Part shown: piece after piece, positions 12,381 to 23,200 of the stretch
How the letters are laid out: each line of letters opens with the position of its first letter
Position numbering within the stretch: the first letter of the stretch is position 1
From: Helicoverpa zea
Lineage: Eukaryota > Arthropoda > Insecta > Lepidoptera > Noctuidae
DNA length: 64,000 nucleotides
Assembly: GCF_022581195.2 (NCBI RefSeq)
Contig: NC_061468.1
Location: forward strand, 10,744,001-10,808,000
Reading direction: 5' to 3'
The notes under the pieces: model-generated
What the model was told of the DNA's origin: nothing
The model's database searches: none
The model's input: only the letters and a program-made list of their open reading frames with translations
Made by a program: the position numbers and the translations under genes

Positions 12381-12777
12381 GGGGCCCGATTCTCCTAATT
12401 TTACTTAAGCGACCTTCGATTGACGTTCGACTCGATTCGACTGAGATCCAATCCCGACTCGATTACGATTGAAGCGTATGTGGCATTCCGCTATTTTTTC
12501 TTTGAAATAAGCCTTTTTATCCTTTTCTGTCATTCAATAATGAATCATTTTGTCTGCAAATGATTTACGATTGCAAAATGATTGTACAGCAAACTACCGT
12601 ATAGACCAAAATCATCAAAATAGCAGACCAATCGCACACCAATCAAATGTCAATCGAATACGATTGGTCTTTTATTAGTAGCAGAATGCCCGATATGGTT
12701 AAAACTGCTATTACGATCATATTGCGATTCGATTTCTATTAGATTTTGACATTATTAACTTAGGAGAATCGGGGCCC
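12381..12777. mobile_element. MITE, copy 2 of a tandem pair
   Basis: Same family as 11989-12374, with the same end repeats and about 95% similar by eye. The main difference is a small insertion (ctattagatt) near the right end. Confidence 0.8.
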
Positions 12778-12904
12778 AGATGTTGTCGAAAATGGTCATT
12801 TGAATCTTACAGATAATTAGTTGTGCGGCTTCTGTAATTGTTGCGCACATTTTTAAATTTGTTGCGCTTATCGTTTTTTGGTTATTTCACAAAAACATTT
12901 CCTG

Positions 12905-12924
12905 CTGGCGTAACGTTACGCCAG
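12905..12924. repeat. Perfect 20-bp palindrome
   Basis: CTGGCGTAACGTTACGCCAG reads the same on both strands. It is isolated from the MITE pair and lies just outside the foldback element that starts at 13149. Confidence 0.9.
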
Positions 12925-13148
12925 CCAGACCTTTTTCTTTCTAATGGGAATATTTAAATAAATATTACCTATAAAATTAGTTGTCTAGATAAAGTAAATG
13001 TTGTGCCATATTTTGTATTTGTTCTTTCTTCGGTTGCGAAGTTATTCGAGATTTTGCTGGGGTAACGTTTTTGGTTTTGCTAGATCTTTGAAATGGTTAA
13101 GCGGATTCTTATCAAATTTTGTACATGACTTCCTAGGAATTAGTTTAA

Positions 13149-15000
13149 AGGACAATGCTCATGAAGTATGAGAAAAAAACCCAGGCCCGGCGAAAAAAAA
13201 CTCAAAATATAGGTAAAAATAAGTAATTAAATATTACATAGGTCGCATTATCGAAATCAGTGGCTATATGTGTGAAATTGCTATTCGAATTTTAACATCT
13301 GCGCTATATTGCTACTCGAGATTTTAGAGGTAACATAATGTGTTAGTAAAAGGAACAGCAAACAGATACAGTTGTGGTTTAAGAGTGTATATAATGACAT
13401 GTTTATGGCAACTTCTCCACTATTCTACCTACTTTTACAAGATAATAGGATGATAGAACTAAAACACGATATGAATGTACTTTTCATTTTAATAATAAAT
13501 AACGGGAACTATATTTTTTGTCACCAAAATTTATATTTGTCATCAAGTTGTATCACCTAATAAATAGATCTATCGCCACGAAATATTTTCGTTCTCAGAT
13601 AAACAAAGAGTGTTCCCAGGTATGAATTAGCAAATTATTGTTAATATAATGTGTAAAATATGAGATGGATTACCAATAAAATTGTAGTGCATTACATGAA
13701 TATAAACTTCGTTCTTATAATAATAGTTTTATTACTTAAATAATAGCTTGGTGCTCAAAATGGTAGATCTGTCACCAAATAAATCGATTAATCGATCCCT
13801 GACTGCGACTCCTTTTTATTTGTTATTTTGTCACCAATACAGTAGTTACATTTTATTTCGTTCAGTTATTAAAATAATGTATTCGTTACCAATTTAATAC
13901 ATCAGTTTATAATTTTAATAAAAATATGTTCAAAGGGAAGAGGAAGGGAAGGGAGACAAATTGGCGCGCTTTCGGGCCTCAACGAATGGGTTGTAGGTTG
14001 GTTGTAGGTACGATCATACGATGCGGGGCGCGGGCAGTGAGATTTTTAACAATAAATATTGATTATTTTGACTTTGATTAATTGTTTTATTTACTATTCA
14101 GCTAGAAATTTAATTTAAATATATTTATACTACCTGTGGAAACTAAAGCCCTTGGGGGGAGGCACATGGCCAGTTAAGTAGTAGACTCTTTTGGTTGAAA
14201 TGATGATGACGACCACCCTACATTTTTAGACCTTCATGAAATTTTCTAGTGATATAATATATGATTTATTGGTGATCTCTTTAAATTAGTTTGCTTAAAT
14301 ACTATTAGGACAAACCTATTATAATACATACAAAATCATTTATTTGGTACTTGACCCCATATCTCCATGATTTTCGGTAATTTATTGTGGAAATGATTTT
14401 ATATTGTTTGGTGACTACATTTGGTGACAAATCTACTATTTTGAGGGCAAACCCTATTATTTAAGAAACACAAAATGAATTAAATTGGTGACAGCTTAAA
14501 TCATACCCATAAATAACTCTTAAAAGTCATCGATTCTTTATTTCTAACACGGCATGATCCAAAAATGTTGCGGAATGCGCGAACTGTTCCTCATGTCTAG
14601 CCCACCCTAAGTAATGTAAAGGCGCGTACGCACGTACGAACACGAACATAGCGAACACAAACACCAGACCCGAACATTTGGTTCGTACGTATGGACGGCA
14701 TATTCGAGCACGAACGCAAACCTAGTTCGAGTCGAGTTCGCGAACAACAGTCGTGAACTCTATCTTAGTAGCCATGACGGCGCCGTTGGAAGTGGTCGAT
14801 TGTGAAGTTATTAATTAAACTATAAGCCCCAGCTGCTCATGTTACCCCTTTAAAAATCAAATAGCAATTTCACACATATAGCCATTGATTTCGATGATGC
14901 CTCGTATGTAGTATTTCATTACTTATTATTACCTATAATTTAAGTTACTATTCGTTTGCGCCGGGCTTGGGTTTTTTTTGAGCATTGTCCTTTGTTCGGC
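13149..15000. mobile_element. Foldback-type DNA transposon with ~140-bp terminal inverted repeats
   Basis: The left end (13149-13300) and right end (about 14855-15000) are inverted copies. Both carry 'aaggacaatgctca', then 'aacccaggcccggcg' or 'aacccaagcccggcg', then 'tggctatatgtgtgaaattgctatt', with scattered changes and small indels. Inside, 'gtcaccaa' recurs on the left half (near 13520, 13772, 13828) and its complement 'ttggtgac' on the right half (near 14408, 14421, 14486), like subterminal transposase sites. No transposase frame was found, so it is non-autonomous. The target duplication could not be settled. Confidence 0.65.
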
Positions 15001-15437
15001 AATAATAAAACCAAAATAATGCATATCTTAAAGGTTATTTTATAAAATGGAAAAACAATTTCAATTGGTCCCAGCACTCTCAATAAGAAGTCTAAAGACT
15101 TACTTACTAAAGGCCGGCAGCGGCCGTAAGAGCACGGACAATGTAAGCGCTCCATCACTTGCATTTACGGCCGCTGCTCTTTCAGTGGGGATTGACCCTA
15201 AGCGACTACGAAGGGGTTACTTCAGGCAGTGTAGGGGTGGCTTATAAAACTTTTAAAAACGAAAATACATAATTTATTTCGATAACTGTTTATTGGTGAA
15301 TCAACAGTATTGTGTAATAAACAGCTGCATTCCAACTTAAATTGTTCTGGCTAGAGCCACGAGGAGTACCTGCAACAGATAACAATAAATTAATAACCAA
15401 CGTCACACAATAGAAAACAAGTTGTTGATAAGTTTGA

Positions 15438-15504
15438 AATCAGAAATAATTATAGTTTGACCTCAAAATAATTCAGAACAGGTCTGTGATTGATCATCAT
15501 TTAA
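15438..15504 (-). ncRNA. C/D-box snoRNA, guide for 18S rRNA (copy b)
   Basis: C box ATGATGA at 15494-15500, D' box CTGA at 15473-15476, C'-like TGAGGTC, D box CTGA at 15440-15443. The stretch before D' is complementary to 14 bases of the universally conserved 18S segment AACAGGTCTGTGAT. By the D+5 rule the target is the first G of the GG, which corresponds as far as I recall to yeast 18S Gm1428 (snR56). Lies in intron 5 of the host gene. Confidence 0.8.
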
Positions 15505-15664
15505 TAAAACTTCTAAAAACAAAGGTTTTTTTTCATGGTTTTTCTTACCTGTTAGATTCTATGGCTGCTTTGGGTTACAGAACCTCTTTTCTGCATCTGT
15601 AATTAAACTTTTGGTTTTTATCCATATTCATACAGAATTTACTGAAAATTAAGGAAATATTTAT

Positions 15665-15731
15665 AATCTCAGGCCTGTTGAGCTTGTTAAACCTTCATGG
15701 GGCATCAAGAACGAGTTTGTCATCATATTGA
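15665..15731 (-). ncRNA. C/D-box snoRNA, guide for 28S rRNA (copy b)
   Basis: C box ATGATGA at 15720-15726 and D box CTGA at 15669-15672. The bases before D are complementary to the conserved 28S stretch CCTGTTGAGCTTG (13 bp). The D+5 rule points to the G of CCTG, in the region methylated in yeast 25S near Gm2791/Gm2793 (from memory). Lies in intron 4 of the host gene. Confidence 0.8.
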
Positions 15732-15995
15732 AAAAGTTCTCACAAGTAGCTTGTTTTAAATTTTAAAATAATCCAGGCATCCAGTCTCTTGTGTGAAAAA
15801 TTGCTTCAAGTTTGGTTATCTAAAACCTATTGTTAATGAGTTTTTATTCAACATGGCATAATTACCTGATAAGAAATTTGTATATCTTCATTACTAATCA
15901 CGGTACCACATAATATGTGATTAACGTTCATCTGCAACAAATAAACAATTTGTTAGTGTTTTTCAATCATCATAATATTTAGCTGAAGATTTGAT

Positions 15996-16064
15996 GGATT
16001 CAGTCCTGTTGAGCTTGTATAAACCGTCATGGTGGCATCGGGAGGAATTTTGTCATCATTTGAA
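15996..16064 (-). ncRNA. C/D-box snoRNA, guide for 28S rRNA (copy a)
   Basis: C box ATGATGA at 16053-16059 and D box CTGA at 16000-16003, with the same 28S-complementary guide (CCTGTTGAGCTTG) as the copy at 15665. The middle of the two RNAs is also similar ('gatgcc.cca', 'ggttta.acaagctc'), so they are paralogues. Lies in intron 3 of the host gene. Confidence 0.8.
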
Positions 16065-16399
16065 CAAAAACTATTATGGCGAGTCATTCTAACCGACACA
16101 AAAAATAGTGATAAAGTAAATATTATTTGCTGGTCATGTGATATATGCTTGATCATTAAATATGAGTCACTGTACAAGTGAAATCCTGCACCAACCGCTA
16201 ATTAAATGAGGAAGAATTATGGATACCAACAAGATAACAATACATTTTTAATTAATTAAAGTCAAATTTACCTTCAGTAGATGCTAATTAGTAGTCATTT
16301 CATGCTTTTTCCTGGTAGTCAGGTCACCTATAAAAAATAAAAATAATACTAATTAATATTAGGGATAGTATTAGGGACAAATAACAAATTTTTATTGTA

Positions 16400-16466
16400 C
16401 ATTTTCAGTGTGATATAATTTTTTTCCTCATTACTCAGTACAGGTCTGTGATAATCATCATTAAAA
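16400..16466 (-). ncRNA. C/D-box snoRNA, guide for 18S rRNA (copy a)
   Basis: C box ATGATGA at 16455-16461, D' CTGA at 16435-16438, C'-like ATGAGGA, D box CTGA at 16405-16408, with a short ATTT/AAAT terminal stem. The guide before D' is complementary to 18S ACAGGTCTGTGAT (13 bp), the same target as the copy at 15438. Lies in intron 2 of the host gene. Confidence 0.8.
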
Positions 16467-16707
16467 TTGACAAGGTCAGGTAATTTGAATAGACTTTTAT
16501 CTGTTTTATGAGTATAAATAAATTTCAAACATATTAAAATATATTTTTACCTGTAATCTCGAAGGATGTATTCACTGGAGCTGCTCAGTCCGTCCTGTGA
16601 AATTTATGTCATATTATTGTTTGGTCAAAAGCAAGAACTAAAGATGCATTTAGTGCAGTGATACCAGTCTACTATAAACTCGATGTCTACAGCACTATAT
16701 GCTAGAA

Positions 16708-16814
16708 GAGATAAATTCTGGAGTACCACACTAAGATTATAAACAACGCGGGTAAAATCGCGGGCAAAGCTAGCACAGTTTATTTATACGAATAATCACT
16801 CTAGAATTTATCTC
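16708..16814. repeat. Short inverted-repeat element in host-gene intron 1
   Basis: GAGATAAATTCT at 16708-16719 is matched in reverse by AGAATTTATCTC at 16803-16814. The interior includes 'gcgggcaaagctag', similar to Helitron-like tails elsewhere in the window. Probably a small transposon insertion. Confidence 0.5.
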
Positions 16815-16990
16815 AATGAACAAAAAACGAACTCACCATTACTGAAGTGACTGTTTCAGCCAAATAAAAACACTAGGGTTGTTTACAATAGAAAAATTAT
16901 AATTTAAAAATTAATTACAGTACAAATAATGAATCATGGTTCCCGACATCATAGCGATTCATATCAAACAGACTGTGATATTTTCAATAG

Positions 16991-16996
16991 TTTATT
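16991..16996 (-). terminator. Candidate poly(A) signal of eEF2
   Basis: AATAAA on the minus strand about 215 bases after the eEF2 stop codon (17209). It would place the eEF2 3' end only about 100 bases before the first exon of the snoRNA host gene. Confidence 0.45.
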
Positions 16997-17208
16997 TAGT
17001 ATCTCATGGTGACAGCAACACGGTGCCACTCAGTAACAAACGGTCCGACCAGCGTCGTGCTTAACACTTAACTTAATTGAGGCGATACATTCCGTTTATG
17101 TTAAAAATTAAAATTATTCATAATGTTAGAACGTAAAGTTGTATAGTGCGTGAGGCGCTCTCAATAATGTTACATATATTACAGTATGGATTGCATTAGC
17201 TACGACGT

Positions 17209-20200
17209 TTACAATTTGTCCAAGTATTGACTTAAGTCAGGCAGACCCTCCTTAAGTCCTTTCCTTTTCCTTGTCTCCTGCAAAGATAGAAAGAAACCCG
17301 TTAGACTTTGGTTTTCATACTTAGTACATAAATAAAATATTCAAAATAAAATGTATCTCCCGCGCCGTAGCATGCAGTCCCAGGACATAAGGATAGAGGT
17401 CCTATGCAGCGTTTAGACGCGGGTTGTGTTTTGCTCTGCTTCGTTAGCACGCCGCAGCCGTCAGCGCGAAGCGGCCGACCAGCGACCGACTCGCTGCGGC
17501 GCGGCACGGGGTGCCGGAAGGTATATTACAAAGTTCAAACTTTTTAACAATGACAGGTGAGGCCTGTAAGTGAACATGTTGATAACAAACCTGCACGACA
17601 ACGTAGGGCTTGGAGCCGGGCTCGCACGGGTCTCCGGGCAGGATCTGCCAGTGGTCGAACACGCACTGCGGGAAGGCCTGTCCGCCGGTGTTGGAGCGCA
17701 GGTCGGCGGTGAAGCCGAAGGACTCGTTGACGGGCAGGTACGCCTTCACCACGAACATGGGCGTACCGGCGACTTGCGACTCCTCGAACACGTGACCACG
17801 CCGTCTGTTCAGCACACCGTAGATACCTCCCACGGCCACTTCAGGGCACTATCACGATGTAACACAAGTTTTGTTAATATTATGTTCTTCGTAAATATAA
17901 ATAAATAAGTTTACCACTACTAAATATCATACCAATAAATATCAAAACAATGTTTTGATATTTATGATATTTATTGGTGTAGATAATAAAGTTACTGAAC
18001 ATATATTACTGGTACATATAAATATGGAACACTAAGCTTTGACTCATATTTGGTCTATTTTAATTAACATGCCATAACATTCTAATTAGAATGCAGATGC
18101 TTAAAAAAAGCATTTTCGGAGCCACATGGATATTTTTTTTTAATTGTCGAACTTGTGGATATTCCAATATAGTAGGGTTGTTATAATTTTGTTTGGAGTG
18201 TTAGTTCCCCTATTCAGGCAAGGTGTATGTCGGGTGACGATGCCAAAACAAAGAACTGTTGATCTGCCACGTCTCGGAAAGGCGGAACTATCGTTGCATG
18301 CTAGCCCGCTCAGGAAAAACGTGGGGTCATGCTGGGAACATTCACAGCTGATAATGTGCTAGATAGCTTGTTGCTATCACATTTATATAGACATAATAAC
18401 ACAATAAATAATCACGTTACATTGTAACCTCCCAATGCAGTTTTGTATTAATCAATGTTTAATTAAATCTTATCGCACTATGCGTGCTCATTGTCGCTAA
18501 TTTATCATGAATACTAGCTAATGTTGTACACTTAGTAATACAAAACTGTTTGTGTCGGCGTACAAGCACACTACAAGTCCATGCTGACAAGTGTGACGTA
18601 CCTGAATCTCGCAGAGGTAGACAGGCTCCATGAGACGCGGCTGAGCGGTCAGCAGACACGCGTACAGACATCTCCTGGTCGTTGGAATGATTTGACCGCC
18701 ACCCCTGTACGAAACAACAACGTTAGCAAAAGAGTCATTCAACTGCTTCAAGGAAAAAATAAGAAATACTATAAAATATCTTGTTTTTCGTGCTTCTGTT
18801 AACTGACTAAAGTTTTCGTAAAATAACTTAGTCCCTCCAGAGAGAGGCATTGAACGTGTTGCGCCTAGGCAGTAGTATTTTATTCATAGATTCTCCAGAG
18901 CGCCAGAGTTATTTGAAGAAAATTGTAGAAGATAAATAAACACAAGTGATCCCTTATTTAGAGCTGAAAGTATTACCTGTGGATAGCATCAGTGTGTAGC
19001 GTGACATCGTAGATGTTGAAGCGCACACCACGCAGGTTCTCCTCAGCCATGACTCCCTCCTTGGCGGCCCACTGGAAGCCAGCGACCACGGAGTCCTTGA
19101 TCTCGTTGAGGTACTGCACTCCCTTGGAGCAGTCCACCATGATGTTGGGGCCGGTGCCCTCGGGGCCGAAGCACCAGATCTTACGGGCTTCAGTCACGTC
19201 GTATTCGTACTTGTCGGTCAAGTAACGGGCACGGGTCTTGAAGTCATCACGAGGGTTCACCTTACCCTGTGCAACGAAATAACAATGTTTAGTGTAACTT
19301 ACCACGAGAAACCGATAGCTGTCGAATATAAGGTTAGTAAGAGTGTTTATCCCGCGCCGTTGCATACAGTCCCGGGACATAAGGATAGCGGTCCTGTGCA
19401 GCGTTTAGACGCGGGTTATGTTTGGTCTGCTTCGTTAGCACGCCGCAGCCGTCAGCGCGAAGCGGCCGACCAGCGACCGATTCGCTACGGCGCGGCACGG
19501 GGTGCCGGAAGGTATATTTAATCAAGAAATATCATTTTAAAGTAGGTAGAAAAGTATTGCTTACATCGTCGATGTCCTCAGGAAGTCCCTCAGGCATGGG
19601 CTGGGCCTTCATGAAGAGACGGTTGTGCTTGTTGGGCGACTTGGACAGACACATCTGGTCTGACTCCTCGCTGACAGTCTCACGGTACGACACCACGGGG
19701 TCGGATTTCTTGATTGGAATGCAAGCGTGGTCCTCCTCCAAGTCCTGTTAATACAAATATGTATGTGAATAGGAGATCTTACAGGCTAATGTCCAGTAAA
19801 TTTTTCAAATCACAATTCCTTGATATTTTTAATGTGTTTTCAGGTAAAAACATCGATTTTGATGAAACTTCCAACACATATATTTATTGACTAGTTTTTA
19901 TGCTATTGCGGCAAAAGTTCTTACGGACACAGGAAACCGCCTTTAATATTAAAAAAAATGTCTCATACATTTATGGGGTCGCAGGCTATGGAAACTAACA
20001 ACCAATTCCGGTACGAATTATAATGTAAGTCCACTTTGACACCCAGATGCTTATTGTAAGTAACTGGCAACACTTGGGACTGGTCTACTGGTCAAAAAAT
20101 TTTAAAAACTTCTGTTTTGAAAAGAGTGTCTTCTCCATAAGACCCACTCCTTGGAATCGTACTCCTAGCTGGACGATTCGTAAGCACCTGTATTAATTCT

Positions 20201-23200
20201 ACATGATATAAAACCCTTTAATTCGGGGTGACATACCTTAAGACAGATCTCAAGATGGAGCTCTCCGGCGCCGGCGACGATGTGCTCGCCAGACTCCTCG
20301 TTGATGCACTGCACCATAGGGTCTGACTTGGCCAGACGCTTCAGACCCTCGACCAGCTTGGGCAGGTCGGCGGGGTTCTTGGGCTCGACGGCTACACGCA
20401 CGACGGGCGACACACTGAATTTCATGACCTGGTGAAGATATTGTGTGGTTTAGTTAATATTCTTGAAAATTCAACTTATTCTCTCAAATATTGACTTGCT
20501 TCTTAACATTACTATATACTTTCGCGACGTTTTACGTGCTAGTTATTTATTTCAGACATAAAATTCTTGAATTAAAAATTTAGTTTACGAAAAAAGTAGT
20601 GGCTAGTTTACCTTCATGTTGTGTGCGTTCTTGAAGGTGGTGATGGTTCCGGTCTTGACGAGGAACTGGTCAACTCCGACCAGACCACAGATGTTACCGC
20701 AGGGGACATCCTCGATGGCCTCCACGTAACGGCCCATCATGAGGATGGTACGCTGGATGGTCTTCTCGTACAGATCCTACACAAAAAGATAACAATTAAT
20801 CTGAAGGTATTTGATATTATAACGTGAGTGATTTTGATGGTAACACAACTTTACTAATAAAGATGAAAGATATGGGGATAACTGTTCACACTGGTGAAGC
20901 CCCAAAATCATATAACCCCAGTTTTATTGACTTCACCTGCTGTTTCATCACAACTATCATGACTAAGCAAAACCTAAAAAACATCAAACCAACATTTACT
21001 TCTAGACTGCATAAGCTTCATACCTCTTTCTTGCCGGGCTGGAAGTTGGGTCCCATGATGCGGGCCTTCTGTCCGGTGACGACCTTGCCGGAGAAGACAC
21101 GGCCGAAAGCGTAGAAACGACCCTTGTCGGAAGTCGGCACCATCTTGCTCACGTACATCATCAGGGGTGCTTCGGGGTCACAGCTCTGTAGGGCAAATAA
21201 AGACATTTATGAAAATAATTTTGTTAAGGAGAGTGAATATAACTTTATAGATAGTTCAACTCAGATTTGCGCGCGGCCCTATGTGTGCGTCGGCTTGTAA
21301 ATATACAACTTTCATTCGTGTGACAGTGACGTCGTCCGAGCATGACGTGTTCTTATCGCTTTTTGTTATGGGTACAGTCGTTTACGAAAATGTCTAGTTC
21401 TTCACGGAGAAAATGTTTAAGGAGTCTCGTAGCGTTTCAAAAAATGAAACAACATTCAAAGCTTTTTATTATTACATTTTACAGTTTTTCATTATTTTCT
21501 CATAAGTTTTTTCAAATTGACGTTGACAGTATCTAAGAAATAAATGAGGTGAAATATCTAAGATGAATTAAATACTCCTTACATATTTTCTAGATCTCGG
21601 GGTACGCGGACAATAAATAAAAGTGAGGACTAAGAATGTAAAAAGACGTATAATCTAGTATAATAATGTAAACAAAATGTGTGGGGAATTTTAAAAAATA
21701 ATATTGCTTCGCATAATGTCGACCAAAATAAGACGGAAATAATGAAACTCATAAATGAACGTTTAAGTCATATTGATGAAGGGATGTTGGGTAATACTTG
21801 TCGACATGTACAAAAGAAAAAAGAAAAATACTATAGACATTTTGACATGGAGTCAAAATTTATAATTTACCTCGGTGAGAGTAGCGAATCCGAAAATTCA
21901 TCATTTGATTTTTCAAGTAGCGATTCAGAATCATTATAAATAAATAAACATTAAATTACGTAATAACTGTTTTTCTTTAAACAGCCGTAACCCCTAAATA
22001 ACTGTATTTGTACCCGACTGTACCTCTTGTCACGCACACAAAGTCACTGTGTATGTACAAGGGTTACCCACACATAAGGCCGCGCGCAAGACTGAGTTGA
22101 ACTTACTATACTAACTTTGTTAGTTTGTGATAAAATTAAAACTTCTCTGAAGTCTTAAATAAATGGAGATAATGAAGCATTTTTAACAGACCTTAAAAAA
22201 AAAGGAGGGGGTTTCTCTATTTATGTCACAAAAGAAATACAGTTGTACTTTGGCAAAATTTATACAAGTGAACTCACCTTGATACCGAGAGCGGCCTCAT
22301 CGTCATGAGGTCCCTCGTACAACATCTCCATACGGTACTTCTGGGCCACCACGGGGGACGGCAGGTGGATGGCAATCATCTGAAGCAGAGCTTCACCGGC
22401 GGGCAGCCAGCTACGCATCACCACCTGAACAATACAAAATAATTAGTTACCTACATATTTAAAACAAATAATCAAAAAAGTTAATTAAGTTTTTAGAGTA
22501 GAATGTCTCATACATTTATGGGGTTGCGGGCTATGGAAACTCACAACCAATTCCGGTATGAATTGTACTGTAAGTCCACTTTGACACCCAGATGCTTATC
22601 ATAAGTAACTGGCAACACTTGGGACTGAAACTTCTTCAGAAAGAAAATAGAACTCAAAATTCAATCAAAGTCTACCTAATTAAATTTTATTCTGATAAAT
22701 AAATCGGAAGCTAGTTATTTTAATAACAATAACTAATATTGCAATCCATGACAATTAATCATTTGAAATTCTTACCTTGAGCAGGGCTTTGCCGTCCTTG
22801 TCAGCATCTTCGTGCTTGATGGTGACTCCGATCTTGGTGAGGAGACCGTCGATCTCCTCCTTCTTGAAGTTCATGATGGCGTCGAACACCTTGTAGATGG
22901 GGTCCAACACGTACATGCAGAACGAACGCTTGTTGTCATTGTCCTTCTGTTTAGCCCACTTCTTGGTCTTGGCGTTGAAGAAGTTCTCTCCCCAAAGCCT
23001 AGACAATGAGAAAATAATAGCTTAGAATTAAGAGGCCAAGACCTCAAAGCATAAGAATAACCCAGCTTTGAAATAGGTTTATTAAGAAAGCCTTATGAAT
23101 GTGCCAGACACACTATAAACTAAAACTACCCTAACTCCTGAATTTTCAAGTCCCGACGCCGATGTCGCTCTGTGTATACAAATAAATGTATCTCAACAAC

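Larger units (their letters stand above)
15255..16875 (-). ncRNA. Spliced non-coding snoRNA host gene
   Basis: Six short exons with good splice signals are visible on the minus strand: about 16875-16837, 16594-16551, 16327-16272, 15931-15866, 15596-15549 and 15369 to about 15255. Donors are GTGAGT, GTAAAA, GTAAAT, GTAATT and GTAAGA; acceptors are TTTCACAG, TTTTATAG, GTTGCAG, ATTACAG and GTTGCAG. AATAAA signals are at 15289-15294 and 15273-15278. The exons share no long open frame, while introns 2 to 5 each hold one C/D snoRNA. This is the design of animal snoRNA host genes. Intron 1 instead holds a short inverted-repeat insertion (16708-16814). The first exon is uncertain: 'ccctag' before 16875 could also be a splice acceptor, making it an internal exon of a transcript that starts further upstream, even within eEF2. 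Confidence 0.75.

Noticed and set aside
18705..18976. Possible H/ACA RNA in eEF2 intron 12
   Set aside because: A GACTAA/TTAGTC hairpin is followed by ACA, but the hairpin is only about 30 bases and no first hairpin or H box could be placed.
20777..21023. Possible snoRNA in eEF2 intron 8
   Set aside because: There is a GGTGAAG/CTTCACC hairpin and a C-box-like GTGATGA, but no D box, no H box and no ACA at the right spacing.
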